Shown here: positions 15,702 to 27,397 of the stretch, piece after piece
Layout of the letters: the number at the start of each line of letters is the position of its first letter
Position numbering within the stretch: the first letter of the stretch is position 1
Source of the DNA: Anderseniella sp964390445
Lineage (GTDB): Bacteria; Pseudomonadota; Alphaproteobacteria; Rhizobiales; Aestuariivirgaceae
Length of the DNA: 64,000 bases
Assembly (NCBI GenBank): GCA_964390445.1
Contig: CAYMJJ010000004.1
Coordinates: forward strand, 1-64,000
Direction: 5' to 3'
Notes under the pieces: model-generated
Told to the model about the DNA's origin: nothing
What the model saw: only the letters and a program-made list of their open reading frames with translations
The model's database searches: none
Made by a program: the position numbers and the translations under genes

Positions 15702-17459
15702 ATGACGTTCGCCGCCGCAGACCTGACCTCGCTTGCCAGCATGACCAGCCGCCAACTGGTGGACCGGGGCATGCGCATGGTGTCGTCACGCGTGCCCAGT
15801 GTGCACATGGCCAAGGCAACAGGCCTCGGCCTCGTCCTGCCTGTGCTGAGTGGTGGCGATGCCTCCAATGCGCCGGATTTGTACCGCGGTATATTCGAAA
15901 TGGGAGGATGCCGCGTCATCCTGCGTGGTGCCTCTGTGTATTCGCTGCACGATCCGCGCCCGGCCGCCTTCGACGACGCCTTGCATTCATTCCATTACCT
16001 GCACGACCTGCGCACAGCCGACGGGCAACTTTACCGAGCCTTTGCTCGCGGTCTCGTGACGGAATGGCAGGAAGAACGCGCCTACAAGCTGGCATCTGCC
16101 CGCAATGGTGGAACCCTGGCGGCCCGGGTGATCAACTGGATCCAGTGCGCGCCATTCCTGTTGAACGGTGCAAGCCGTAGTTTTGAGGCCCAGTTCTTCG
16201 CCAGCCTGACATCGCAGGTCCGCTTGTTGATGCGCCATGGTCAATCAGTGCAGTTGCCGGCCGGCCGGCTGATGTCGGCCATCGCAATGGCTTACGGCAG
16301 CTTTGGCACCACCGGCATGGAAGCCGCCCAGAAGACCGCGCTGCAGCGACTTGCAAGTGAACTCGATCAGCAGATACTCGCCGACGGCGGCCACGTTTCA
16401 CGCAATGGCGAAGTGCTATGCGATCTGCTGGCATTGCTGCTGCCGCTGCGCAGCGCGATGCAGGCAGCCTACATCGAAGTACCCCACACCATCAGTGCCG
16501 CCATCGAGCGCATGATTCCGATGCTGCGCTTCCTGCGCCATGCTGACGGACGCCTTGCAGCCTTCCAGGGTGTCGCGCGCACGCACCGGGGCAGGGTCAA
16601 GGCCATACTGGACGCCGATACGATTGGTGGCCGCCCGCTTGTCCACGCACAGCAATCCGGCTTCGCAAGACTTGCCCACGGCAATACCACGCTGATCATG
16701 GATACCGGCCAACCTGCATTGCCCGGCCATACCGATCTCGCAGCCGCTTCTACGCTGGCATTCGAGCTGTGCGATGGCGGCAACCGCATCGTCGTCAACT
16801 GTGGCAACCGCCCAATGCGCGATGCACAATGGCAACTTGCCGCCCGGCAGACCTCGGCTCATTCAACCATCTGTCTGGATGGCGCAGACACCAGCGCCGT
16901 GATCGACTCGTCGCTGGTGCGCCGCATCTTCAGCAATGCTGCGCTGTTGCCGCGCGGCACGGTCGAGGCTGATGTCAGCACCGATGAACCCGGCAGCATG
17001 ATCAATGCGCAGCACACCTGCTATGAACGCGACTTTGGTCTTGCAGTACAGCGGCGCATCTTCATGTGCAGTGATGGCGCTGACGTGCGCGGCGAAGACA
17101 ACTTCGTCGAGACGGGTAATTTCGATCCGGACAACGCCCGTCCGGAATTCAGCATCCGCTTCCACCTGCACCCTGCCGTGAAAGCCAATCTGTCGCGCGA
17201 TGGCGCAAGCGTCATGTTGGTGCTGCCCAACAAGACTGGCTGGAAGTTCTCGGCCCGGGGTGGCCGACTGGCACTGGAACCGAGCATCTACCTGCCGGAC
17301 ATGCGCAACCCCAGGCCAAGCGAGCAGATCGTCATCTCCGGAATCGCGGGACGGCCCGGCCGCCTGCAATGGGCGTTCAAGCGCATTCGCAAGACGGCAT
17401 CAAAGACTTCACGCCCGCAACCCGGTGATGCGCCTGAACTGCCACTGGATGCGGGATAA
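15702..17459 (+). CDS. Heparinase II/III-like protein
   Basis: 585 residues from the ATG at 15702; the open frame runs back into rsmB but family-like sequence begins after this Met. The N-terminal part (about 60-330) is helical, as in the alpha/alpha toroid of heparinase II/III lyases. The C-terminal half is beta-rich with the family-like pieces R-L-A-H-G-N-T-T-L-I-M-D-T-G and A-H-S-T-I-C-L-D-G. No signal peptide is visible, unusual for a polysaccharide lyase. Its place between rsmB and purH is conserved in alphaproteobacteria (established knowledge). A role in envelope or exopolysaccharide turnover is inference only; the substrate is unknown. Confidence 0.85.
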   Translation: MTFAAADLTSLASMTSRQLVDRGMRMVSSRVPSVHMAKATGLGLVLPVLSGGDASNAPDLYRGIFEMGGCRVILRGASVYSLHDPRPAAFDDALHSFHYLHDLRTADGQLYRAFARGLVTEWQEERAYKLASARNGGTLAARVINWIQCAPFLLNGASRSFEAQFFASLTSQVRLLMRHGQSVQLPAGRLMSAIAMAYGSFGTTGMEAAQKTALQRLASELDQQILADGGHVSRNGEVLCDLLALLLPLRSAMQAAYIEVPHTISAAIERMIPMLRFLRHADGRLAAFQGVARTHRGRVKAILDADTIGGRPLVHAQQSGFARLAHGNTTLIMDTGQPALPGHTDLAAASTLAFELCDGGNRIVVNCGNRPMRDAQWQLAARQTSAHSTICLDGADTSAVIDSSLVRRIFSNAALLPRGTVEADVSTDEPGSMINAQHTCYERDFGLAVQRRIFMCSDGADVRGEDNFVETGNFDPDNARPEFSIRFHLHPAVKANLSRDGASVMLVLPNKTGWKFSARGGRLALEPSIYLPDMRNPRPSEQIVISGIAGRPGRLQWAFKRIRKTASKTSRPQPGDAPELPLDAG

Positions 17460-17541
17460 GCCCGCCATACGCTATTCAGCTTGAACAGATCGCATGGTAA
17501 CCCTGATCTTCAATCGAACAAGATCAGCGGAAACCCTTCCC

Positions 17542-19122
<1,581 letters not shown>

Positions 19123-19168
19123 GTTCAAACCTACTAAAGTTTCAACCGGCATTATGGGAGACAGGTAA

Positions 19169-19489
19169 ATGCTTGTGACCACAACAAACACGATCGAGGG
19201 CCGCCGCATCGTTTCGTACAAGGGGCTTGTTGCTGGCGAAGCCATCCTGGGCGCCAACCTGTTCCGCGACCTGTTCGCCTCAATCCGCGATATCGTTGGT
19301 GGCCGCTCCGGAGCATATGAAAAGGTACTCAACGATGCCCGCGAAACGGCAATTGCAGAACTGACCGACAAGGCAGCGGCTCTTGGCGCCAATGCCGTCA
19401 TCGGCGTTGACATTGACTATGAAACAGTCGGCCAGAACGGTTCGATGCTCATGGTGACCGCCGCTGGAACGGCCGTAATCGTCGAGTAG
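19169..19489 (+). CDS. YbjQ/UPF0145 family protein
   Basis: 106 residues, full length for UPF0145. The fold is a small alpha/beta domain that forms pentamers in known structures; a metal- or stress-linked role has been suggested but no activity is established. The family features T-T-x-x-I-E-G at the start, G-A-N-A-V-I-G-V in the middle and a hydrophobic C-terminal strand are present. The Shine-Dalgarno GGGAGACAGG lies just upstream of the ATG. It is 46 bp after purH and convergent with the glutamate dehydrogenase gene. Confidence 0.9.
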   Translation: MLVTTTNTIEGRRIVSYKGLVAGEAILGANLFRDLFASIRDIVGGRSGAYEKVLNDARETAIAELTDKAAALGANAVIGVDIDYETVGQNGSMLMVTAAGTAVIVE

Positions 19490-19512
19490 CCTCGCTGCGG
19501 ACTTGATCTCGC

Positions 19513-22500
19513 CTAGACGCTGGTCAGGCCGCTTATCTGGCTGGCGATGACGGCAAACTTCGCCAGCGTGAAATCAGGTTCACTGGCGATCCGCCGCACC
19601 TCCACGCCGGTTTCTTCAAGGCGCGTGCGTCGTTCTCCGGTCGACTTGTCTGTCACCTGCTCACTGGTGATTGCCCGCATGGCGCGGGTCACGGTGCTGA
19701 TGATGCCATCGATAGCCTGCCTGTCATACTCGCTATCAGCAGACAAGCTGCGTGCGCCTGCGAGAATCCGGTCGAGTCCAAGCTGGGCTGCAATGGTGAA
19801 GTAACTGTCAGCAACATCGGCGACAGCATTGTTCGTGACATGCGCGATCCGCACAACATCCAGCCCGCGTACGAGGTGGCGTACACCAGCCACACGAACC
19901 GCTACAGACCTGTCGACACCCAGACTGGTCAGTTCGCGTGTGTCATTGTCGAGTTCGGAAACAAGGTCTTCCGGCAAGATGGAACGCAGCCGATCTGCAA
20001 TGCGCGTCAGGCCCTTTCCATAACGCTCGACGAGGGGCGACAGGTCATCGCCGCTGGTCTCGTTGGCTGCGAACCAGCCCGTCGCATGGCGCAGGGCTGA
20101 TCTCAGCGATTCATACAGTTCAAGCTGGCGATCACCATCGATTTTGCAATCAAGGTCGTCTATTGCTTCATTCAGTTGCGTAAAGCCAAAACTGTCTCGT
20201 GCCAGAACATAATGACGTGCTGCCTGCGCAGCGTTGATCCCGGCATCGTGCACAAGGTCAAACAGGAAAAGCGGGCCGCACCGGTTGACGATCGAGTTGG
20301 CCAGCAGCGTCGAAACGATTTCCGCCCGCAGCTTGTGATTGCTGATCTCGTCGGGGAACGACTTCGCCATCCGCATCGGGAAGTATCTGAATAGCTCCTT
20401 TTCAAGATACGGATCGGCCGCAACATTGCCCGCCATCAGATCATTGAACAGCAGGATTTTCGCATAGGACACCAGCACCGCAAGCTCCGGTCGCGTCACC
20501 TGCCCACCCGCATTGAGCCGCTGGTCCAGTTCATCAGGCTGCGGCAAATACTCGATCTGGCGATCAAGCCCGCCACGTGTTTCAAGTACCCGGAACAGCC
20601 GGCGAAGACCGGCCCTGTCGATCGCAACACCCCGCTCTGCCAGCGCAACGCAAAGGGTCTGCAGGTAGTTGTTGCGCAACACCAGGTCGGCAACCTCGTC
20701 GGTCATCGCCGCGAGCAGCTTGTTTCGCTTGGCGCGCGTAAGCTTTCCGGCAGCTTCGGCTTCGCCCAGGGCGATCTTGATGTTGACCTCGACGTCGGAC
20801 GAGTTGACGCCACCTGAATTGTCGATGGCGTCTGTGTTGAGGCGACCGCCATGACGCGCAAACTCAACACGGCCAAGCTGGGTCATGCCGAGATTTGCGC
20901 CTTCGCCGATGACCTTTACGTTCAGCTGGTCTGCCGAGATCCGAAGGCCATCATTGGCCTTGTCGCCGGCATCTGCGTTGGTTTCGGAGCTGGCCTTGAC
21001 GTAGGTGCCGATGCCACCAAACCACAGAAGATCGGCTTCGCACTTCAGGATCGCGGTGATCAGTTCGGCAGGTGTCAGCTGTTGCGCCTCCACCTTGAGC
21101 AGCGACCGGATTTCCGGCGTCAGTGGAATCTGCTTCTGGGCGCGGGAGAACACCCCGCCACCCTTGCTGATCAGCGACTTGTCGTAATCCTGCCAGCTGG
21201 ACCGCGGCAATTCGAACAGCCGTTGACGTTCGGCATGGCTGGTTGCGGGATCAGGGTCGGGATCAATGAAAATGTCGCGATGATCGAACGCTGCAAGCAG
21301 TCGTGTCTGCTTCGACAACAGCATGCCATTACCAAACACGTCGCCTGACATGTCGCCCACGCCGATGGCCGTGAAGGGTTCGTTCTGGATGTCCCGGTTC
21401 AGTTCACGGAAGTGGCGCTTGACCGCTTCCCAGCCTCCGCGCGCGGTAATGCCCATCTTCTTGTGATCATATCCGGCCGAGCCGCCCGATGCGAACGCAT
21501 CGTCAAGCCAGAACCCTGCATCCTGCGCAATGGAATTGGCGACATCGGAAAACGCGGCCGTACCCTTGTCGGCTGCAACCACCAGGTAGGGGTCATCCTC
21601 GTCGTGGCGCACGATGCCTTCAGGCGGTATGACTTCACCGCCACGGGTGTTGTCCGTCACCGACAAAAGGCTCGCCACGAAGCTCTTGTAGGCTTTTGTG
21701 CCGGCCGCATAGATGTCATCACGCGTGCCAACCTCAGGCAATTGCCGCGGCACGAACCCACCTTTTGCACCCAGCGGCACGATGACCGAATTTTTCACGT
21801 TCTGCGCCTTCGCGAGACCGAGCACCTCCGTGCGGAAATCAGCCGCGCGGTCAGACCAGCGCAACCCGCCGCGGGCAATCTTGCCACCGCGCAAGTGCAC
21901 GCCTTCCACCAGCGTGGAATGCACGAAGATTTCTGCGAACGGCACCGGCGCGGGAATGCCCGGCACATCCTTGCTCTTGATTTTCATCGCGAGCGCTATG
22001 GGAATGTCGCCCTGCAGCTTGTCCAGAACGAAGAAGTTGGTGCGCACTATCGCGGCTATGACACCGCCCAGGTGGCGGATGATGCGGTCATCGTCAAGGC
22101 TGGGCACATTCTCCAGCTCCGTTTCGATGCTCGCCATCAGCGCGGCCTGCTTCTTGTCGCGGGCCTTGATTGAATCCGGCGCGCCTGCGCCCGTCTTGAA
22201 GCGAGTATCGAAGACTTCGACCAGCAGCCTGGCAAGGCCGCTGTGCTTCAGCAAAGTCTGGGCGATCGCCGTGAGCGTATAGGGAAAGCCGGTCTGGCGC
22301 AGATACCGCGCGCAGGTTCGCAGAGCCATGACGTGACGCCAGTCCAGATCGGCTGCCAGCACCAGCGCGTTGAGCCGGTCATCATCTGCCTTGCCATTCC
22401 ATACCGCCATGAAACAGTCTTCGAGTGCTGCAAACGACGACGGCTTGATCGGCCTTGCATCATAGGCATCCAGCGACACCTCGTGGATATAAACGGCATC

Positions 22501-24285
22501 GACACCGTTCTTGGCGTCAGGCCGCACGATATAGGTGTTCTCGTCCAGCGCCTTGAGACCCATGTTCTCTAGCAGCGGCAATCGTGCAGACAGTGGCACG
22601 GCCTCATTGCGGTGATACAGCTTGAGGCGGATGGATGCGTGGTTGTCACGGGCCGGCATGAACTCGACCAGTGCACCGCTGTCATCATGCAGGCTCTCCA
22701 TCTCCGAAATGTCGTGCAGCGCTTCGGTAATGGAAGTATCCGCCTGATAAGCCGATGCGAATGCAGAGGTATAGACAGACGTCAACCGGGCGGCATCCTC
22801 CATCTCTGCGGCTCGCAGGGCTTCAACAAGCTCGTCATCCCAGCGCCTTGACGCTTCAACAATCTCGTGCTCGATCCGGAGTGCGTCAGGGTGACTTTCT
22901 TCGCCGTGTCCCCAACTCACGATGAACCTGACTCGCACCAGGGTCCCTTCGCTGAAGTTAGGCAGGAACTCGATCACCTTGCCATTGCAGTGCCGTTCCA
23001 GGATCTTCCCCGCCTTTTCGCGAAGCTCGGACGTAAAACGGTCGCGCGGGAAATACACATAGGCAATGGCATAGCGCGAGAACCGGTCTAGCCGGATGAA
23101 CAGCCGGGTTCGGGGCCGTTCCTGCAGCCGCCACATGCCCATGGCCAGCGGCTCCAGCTCATCCACGTCGATCTGGAACAGATCATCACGCGACATTGTT
23201 TCAAGCACATTCAGCAGGCCCTTGCCGGAGTGACCACTGGGCGACAGGTTGGTGCGCAACATCACCTGTGCAATCTTGCGCTTCAGAATCGGAATGCTGG
23301 TCGCGGACTCGGTGTAGGCGCGCGAGGTGAACAGGCCGACAATGCGCAGCTCACCCCTGATCTGGCCTGCATCGTCGTACTCGTGAATGCCGATGTAATC
23401 CATCACAACACAGCGGTGGACGCGGGCCACGAGGTCGGACTTTTCGATCAGGACGGCACGGTCCTGCTGGTAGCGTGACACATCGCGGCGCTCGGCGTTC
23501 TGAAAGACCTCTTTGGAATCCAGCCTCAAAACGCCCAGTGCCGTTTCTGGCTCGGGCTTGATCTGCCGGGCATCGCCCTCGCCGCCGACCACGTAATGCG
23601 CCATGCCGAGAAACGTGAACCGGTCATTGAGAATCCACGACAGGAACTCCACCGATTCGCTGATAACGGCGGTCGACAATGGCGTCGATCCATTGCGCAA
23701 ACCATCAATCTGTCTTTGCACCGCATGCCGCATCGGTTGCCAGTCGACAACAGCAGCGCGCACTTCTGCGAGAACCGCGCTGATCTCCCTGGTCAGTTCT
23801 TCCTGCTCCGCCTCGCCGTCCACCCGCTCCAGGTGAATATGAATGTAGCTTTCCCGCGCAACATCTTCCCCGGCAGAACCTGCCTCAACCAGTTCCAGCA
23901 ACTGGCCCTTGCCATCCCTGCGCACCGTGAACACAGGATGCAGAACAGTGCTGACCTGCAGACCGGCCATCGACAGGGTGTTCACCACCGAGTCTACCAG
24001 GAACGGCATGTCGTCGTTGACGATCTCCAGGACAGATCTCTTTGCGAGTGCGTCCGATTGCCGGTCCGGATTCTCCAGCCTGATGCCAACCTTGCCCGGT
24101 CGCCTTGCGGCCAGGAAATCCGCAGCCCGCTGGATTACCCAGTCAATATCGCCCTTGGACAGGCCCTCAAGGTCTTCACTGGCGGCTTCCTTGAGCAGTA
24201 ACCGTCCGATGTCACCCGACTTGGCGAAGGTTTCCTTGTGCGTGCCGCCAGTCTTGCTGTTGCCTTTTCTTGATGTTGTTGACAT
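19513..24285 (-). CDS. gdhB: Large NAD-dependent glutamate dehydrogenase (GDH180 class)
   Basis: 1590 residues from the ATG at 24285; an upstream in-frame start would add 23 poorly conserved residues. This very long class oxidises glutamate to 2-oxoglutarate and ammonia with NAD, mainly for catabolism. The long N-terminal half carries ACT-like and helical regulatory regions, including a D-D-M-P-F-L-V-D-S-V block near residue 95. The catalytic core lies at about 750-1200 and contains G-G-L-R-W-S-D-R and the K-G-G-F-V-P motif. The C-terminal third is unique to this class. With glnK-amtB in the same window it belongs to nitrogen metabolism, but no shared control is visible. Confidence 0.96.
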   Translation of the reverse strand: MSTTSRKGNSKTGGTHKETFAKSGDIGRLLLKEAASEDLEGLSKGDIDWVIQRAADFLAARRPGKVGIRLENPDRQSDALAKRSVLEIVNDDMPFLVDSVVNTLSMAGLQVSTVLHPVFTVRRDGKGQLLELVEAGSAGEDVARESYIHIHLERVDGEAEQEELTREISAVLAEVRAAVVDWQPMRHAVQRQIDGLRNGSTPLSTAVISESVEFLSWILNDRFTFLGMAHYVVGGEGDARQIKPEPETALGVLRLDSKEVFQNAERRDVSRYQQDRAVLIEKSDLVARVHRCVVMDYIGIHEYDDAGQIRGELRIVGLFTSRAYTESATSIPILKRKIAQVMLRTNLSPSGHSGKGLLNVLETMSRDDLFQIDVDELEPLAMGMWRLQERPRTRLFIRLDRFSRYAIAYVYFPRDRFTSELREKAGKILERHCNGKVIEFLPNFSEGTLVRVRFIVSWGHGEESHPDALRIEHEIVEASRRWDDELVEALRAAEMEDAARLTSVYTSAFASAYQADTSITEALHDISEMESLHDDSGALVEFMPARDNHASIRLKLYHRNEAVPLSARLPLLENMGLKALDENTYIVRPDAKNGVDAVYIHEVSLDAYDARPIKPSSFAALEDCFMAVWNGKADDDRLNALVLAADLDWRHVMALRTCARYLRQTGFPYTLTAIAQTLLKHSGLARLLVEVFDTRFKTGAGAPDSIKARDKKQAALMASIETELENVPSLDDDRIIRHLGGVIAAIVRTNFFVLDKLQGDIPIALAMKIKSKDVPGIPAPVPFAEIFVHSTLVEGVHLRGGKIARGGLRWSDRAADFRTEVLGLAKAQNVKNSVIVPLGAKGGFVPRQLPEVGTRDDIYAAGTKAYKSFVASLLSVTDNTRGGEVIPPEGIVRHDEDDPYLVVAADKGTAAFSDVANSIAQDAGFWLDDAFASGGSAGYDHKKMGITARGGWEAVKRHFRELNRDIQNEPFTAIGVGDMSGDVFGNGMLLSKQTRLLAAFDHRDIFIDPDPDPATSHAERQRLFELPRSSWQDYDKSLISKGGGVFSRAQKQIPLTPEIRSLLKVEAQQLTPAELITAILKCEADLLWFGGIGTYVKASSETNADAGDKANDGLRISADQLNVKVIGEGANLGMTQLGRVEFARHGGRLNTDAIDNSGGVNSSDVEVNIKIALGEAEAAGKLTRAKRNKLLAAMTDEVADLVLRNNYLQTLCVALAERGVAIDRAGLRRLFRVLETRGGLDRQIEYLPQPDELDQRLNAGGQVTRPELAVLVSYAKILLFNDLMAGNVAADPYLEKELFRYFPMRMAKSFPDEISNHKLRAEIVSTLLANSIVNRCGPLFLFDLVHDAGINAAQAARHYVLARDSFGFTQLNEAIDDLDCKIDGDRQLELYESLRSALRHATGWFAANETSGDDLSPLVERYGKGLTRIADRLRSILPEDLVSELDNDTRELTSLGVDRSVAVRVAGVRHLVRGLDVVRIAHVTNNAVADVADSYFTIAAQLGLDRILAGARSLSADSEYDRQAIDGIISTVTRAMRAITSEQVTDKSTGERRTRLEETGVEVRRIASEPDFTLAKFAVIASQISGLTSV

Positions 24286-24392
24286 GCGTTGTGCCGACCT
24301 CCGTTTCAGACTGGCTGAAAAGCCACCATAGGCGCTAACGTGGCATATCACCATGTTTGCGGCATCCGCATGACAGCATACAGGAGTACATC

Positions 24393-24971
24393 ATGGAACC
24401 GCCATCAACCGATCCCACTGCCCTCCAACTTGATCCGGCGAGCGAGTTGACCGAGCACCAGCAAGCCTATTTCGCCAAATGCAACGAGAAGCTCGGTTTC
24501 GTGCCGAACGTGCTGCGTGCTTACGCCTTTGCACCGAAGAAGTTGCAGGCATTTGCGGACATGTACAACGACCTGATGCTGGGTGAGTCAAACCTGTCAA
24601 AGTTGGAGCGCGAGCTGATTGCCGTAGCGGTATCGAGTGTCAACCAGTGCTACTACTGCCTGACTGCCCACGGGGCTGCCGTGCGTCAACTGTCCGGCCA
24701 GCCGTCACTTGGCGAGCAAATGGTGATGAACTACCGCGCCGCACGGCAACTCACGCAGAAGCAGCATGCCATGCTCGATTTCGCCGACAAGCTGACCCGC
24801 ACACCCCATGCGATGACTGAAGCAGACCGGCAACAGCTGCGTGAGGCAGGATACTCGGACCGGGATATCTGGGACATTGCGTCGGTGGCGAGCTTCTTCA
24901 ACATGTCGAACCGCATGGCTGCAGCAGTGGACATGCGGCCCAATGACGAGTATCACGCGCAGGCCCGCTAG
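24393..24971 (+). CDS. Peroxidase-related AhpD-like (carboxymuconolactone decarboxylase family) protein
   Basis: 192 residues. The redox motif C86-x-x-C89-x-x-x-H93 lies in N-Q-C-Y-Y-C-L-T-A-H-G, as in AhpD and the 'uncharacterised peroxidase-related enzyme' subgroup. This suggests thiol-dependent peroxide reduction in the cytosol. The ATG at 24393 is preceded by AGGAG at 24382-24386, so the longer upstream frame is discarded. It is divergent from the glutamate dehydrogenase gene (107 bp) and is followed after 48 bp by prfC. The physiological electron donor is unknown. Confidence 0.88.
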   Translation: MEPPSTDPTALQLDPASELTEHQQAYFAKCNEKLGFVPNVLRAYAFAPKKLQAFADMYNDLMLGESNLSKLERELIAVAVSSVNQCYYCLTAHGAAVRQLSGQPSLGEQMVMNYRAARQLTQKQHAMLDFADKLTRTPHAMTEADRQQLREAGYSDRDIWDIASVASFFNMSNRMAAAVDMRPNDEYHAQAR

Positions 24972-25019
24972 TTCGGGCCAGTCAACCCCCTGTATCGACA
25001 ACAGCAGAAACGCGCGCAA

Positions 25020-26591
25020 ATGGCATCCGACCACCTGACGCGGCGGACGTTTGCGATAATCTCGCACCCTGATGCCGGCAAGACGACACTAACCGAGAAG
25101 CTGCTGCTTGCCGGCGGTGCGATACGGCTGGCCGGTGCGGTGCGAACCCGCGGCGACCAGCGCCGGGCGCGATCCGACTGGATGAAGATTGAGCAGGATC
25201 GCGGCATCTCGGTGACCAGCTCGGTTATGACCTTTGATTATCGCGGCCATACGTGCAACCTGCTTGACACTCCTGGTCACGAGGACTTCAGCGAGGATAC
25301 CTATCGCACGCTGACGGCTGTGGATTCGGCCATCATGGTCATTGATGCCGCAAAGGGGATCGAGAGCCAGACCCGCAAGTTGTTCGAAGTCTGTCGCCTG
25401 CGCGATATCCCCATCGTGACCTTCGTCAACAAGGTGGACCGCGAAGGCCGTGACGGCTTTGAATTGCTGGACGAGATCCAGGAAATGCTTGCACTCGACG
25501 TGTCGCCCCAGGTCTGGCCGGTTGGCATGGGTTCAGACTTCTTCGGCTGTTATGACCTGCGCGACGGCAGCTTTCAGAAAACCGACCGGCGCGCGGGCGA
25601 GTATGCCGAAACGGTCACGGTCGAGAGCCCGGACAAGCTGGCCGAAGCAGGCGTTGCGACCCACGTGGCCGAGGCAACCGCAGAAGCAATCGAATTGGCG
25701 CAGGCCGGTTATGCCGAGTTCAACGCAAACTCGTTCCTTGAGGGCCATCTCACGCCGGTCATCTTCGGCAGCGCGCTGAACGGCTTTTCAGTGCAGAAGC
25801 TGCTGGACTTCATTGTCGACAATGCGCCCGCACCCCGGCCCAGTCCGGCTGAACCGCGCGTTGTCACGCCTGACGAAGACCAGGTGACTGGCTTCATCTT
25901 CAAGGTGCAGGCCAACATGGACAAGAACCACCGCGACCGGGTGGCCTTCATGCGAATCTGCTCGGGTCACTTCAAGCGCGGCATGAAGCTGAAGCAGGTC
26001 CGCACGGGCAAGGACGTGCTCGTTCACAGCCCCATCTTCTTTCTCGCCCAGGACCGCGAGATTGCAGAAGACGCCGGCGCGGGCGACGTGATCGGCATAC
26101 CCAATCACGGCACGGTGCGGGTCGGTGACACCTTCACCGAAGGCGAGGCCTTGCGCTTCACGGGGCTGCCGGCATTTGCCCCGGAAGCCTTGCGCCGTGT
26201 CCGCCTCGGCGACATGACACGCGTAAAGCAGATGCGCGCAGCGCTCGAGGACCTGGCAGAGGAAGGCCTGATCCAGGTGTTCCAGCCCGAACTTGGCTCG
26301 CAATGGATCGTCGGCGTGGTGGGTGTGCTGCAGCTTGACGTTCTGGCATCGCGCGCGCAGCAGGAATACAACGTGAAGCTGGACTTCGAGAACTCGCCCT
26401 ACGAGATGGCGCGCTGGATCACATCCGATGATTCTTCGGCCCTGAACACCTTCCGCGAGCGCAATCGGCTGGCCATGGCCACTGACCGCGACGGCAGCCA
26501 CGTGTTTCTGGCAAAGGGTCAGTGGGAACTCGACTACGCAGCCCGGACCTATGAGAACATCCGGTTTCTGAAGACCAAGGAATTGCAGTAG
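25020..26591 (+). CDS. prfC: Peptide chain release factor 3
   Basis: 523 residues. RF3 is a GTPase that recycles RF1 and RF2 from the ribosome after termination. The G1 motif S-H-P-D-A-G-K-T-T-L-T-E-K is at residues about 16-28. The D-R-G-I-S-V-T-S-S switch I variant typical of RF3, D-T-P-G-H-E-D-F and N-K-V-D-R-E follow. The extra R-R-A-R-S-D-W-M segment separates it from EF-G. It may be co-transcribed with the AhpD-like gene 48 bp upstream. Confidence 0.97.
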   Translation: MASDHLTRRTFAIISHPDAGKTTLTEKLLLAGGAIRLAGAVRTRGDQRRARSDWMKIEQDRGISVTSSVMTFDYRGHTCNLLDTPGHEDFSEDTYRTLTAVDSAIMVIDAAKGIESQTRKLFEVCRLRDIPIVTFVNKVDREGRDGFELLDEIQEMLALDVSPQVWPVGMGSDFFGCYDLRDGSFQKTDRRAGEYAETVTVESPDKLAEAGVATHVAEATAEAIELAQAGYAEFNANSFLEGHLTPVIFGSALNGFSVQKLLDFIVDNAPAPRPSPAEPRVVTPDEDQVTGFIFKVQANMDKNHRDRVAFMRICSGHFKRGMKLKQVRTGKDVLVHSPIFFLAQDREIAEDAGAGDVIGIPNHGTVRVGDTFTEGEALRFTGLPAFAPEALRRVRLGDMTRVKQMRAALEDLAEEGLIQVFQPELGSQWIVGVVGVLQLDVLASRAQQEYNVKLDFENSPYEMARWITSDDSSALNTFRERNRLAMATDRDGSHVFLAKGQWELDYAARTYENIRFLKTKELQ

Positions 26592-26655
26592 GTCTCTATC
26601 ATCCGGACGGCGGCCGGCCAGGTGCCGGTTGCGCTATTCAGGACTGATGAGAAAT

Positions 26656-26730
26656 TGGAGCGGGCGATGAGATTCGAACTCACGACCCCAACCTTGGCAA
26701 GGTTGTGCTCTACCCCTGAGCTACGCCCGC
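26656..26730 (-). tRNA. tRNA-Gly (anticodon GCC)
   Basis: Read on the minus strand from 26730. Acceptor stem GCGGGCG pairs with CGCCCGC. D arm GCTC/GAGC, anticodon arm CAACC-TTGCCAA-GGTTG with anticodon GCC, a five-base variable loop and T arm GTGAG-TTCGAAT-CTCAT are all present. CCA is genome-encoded after the discriminator T. The 75-base cloverleaf is complete. No integrase gene or repeated 3' end is nearby. Confidence 0.97.
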
Positions 26731-26848
26731 ATCCGTAGGGTATCAAGGGTTGAACCTGTTCGGCTGCTCCCTTGCTTCAAGCGCCGCTATATTGCGCAAG
26801 CCGGGACTAAATGCAATAGCTCACGCCCGACAAAGTGACACAACATCA

Positions 26849-27364
26849 ATGACGGATAGCCGAGGGTACATGCCTGCCACGCGAGAACAGTTGTTTGCCC
26901 GCTTCGACGAACTTGGCATTGAAGTAGTGACCCGCGAACACCCGCCGGTATATACGGTCGATGAAGCCCGGGCCTTGCGCGGAGACATACCCGGTGGCCA
27001 CTGCAAGAACCTTTTCCTGAAGGACAAGAAGGGCCAGCTCTGGATGGTCGTCGCGCTTGAGGATGCCAGGGTCGATCTCAAGACGTTGCCAGACCGCATC
27101 GGCGCGGCGCGCATCTCGTTCGGTAAGCCGGACTTGCTGCTGGAGATCCTCGGCGTGGAACCGGGTTCGGTGACGCCGTTTGCCCTGATCAATGACAGTA
27201 ACTGTGCGGTGAATGTGGTGTTGCATGGCGCCATGATGCGATGCGAGCTGGTCAGCTATCATCCGCTGGAGAACACTGCGACCACGACCCTGACGCCAGA
27301 CCAGTTGCTGAAATTCATCCGATCCTGCGGTCACGAGCCGGCAATCGTCGAGATAGATGAGTAG
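26849..27364 (+). CDS. ProX-like (YbaK/EbsC superfamily) trans-editing aminoacyl-tRNA deacylase
   Basis: 171 residues from the ATG at 26849. The INS/YbaK-fold core shows the conserved lysine in H-C-K-N-L-F-L-K-D and the strand V-T-P-F-A-L-I-N-D, matching the 'prolyl-tRNA synthetase-associated domain' group. Members such as ProXp-ala hydrolyse mischarged Ala-tRNA(Pro) in trans. Specificity cannot be read from sequence alone. An upstream in-frame TTG at 26750 is rejected because it is closer to the tRNA and adds no family sequence. Confidence 0.88.
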   Translation: MTDSRGYMPATREQLFARFDELGIEVVTREHPPVYTVDEARALRGDIPGGHCKNLFLKDKKGQLWMVVALEDARVDLKTLPDRIGAARISFGKPDLLLEILGVEPGSVTPFALINDSNCAVNVVLHGAMMRCELVSYHPLENTATTTLTPDQLLKFIRSCGHEPAIVEIDE

Positions 27365-27397
27365 CGTTGATACGGCGTTTGCGGGCCATTGCATGAC

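Noticed and set aside
26656..26730. tRNA-Gly as an integration (att) site for a mobile island
   Set aside because: Flanks are ordinary core genes; no integrase, no repeat of the tRNA 3' end, no change in character of the DNA.
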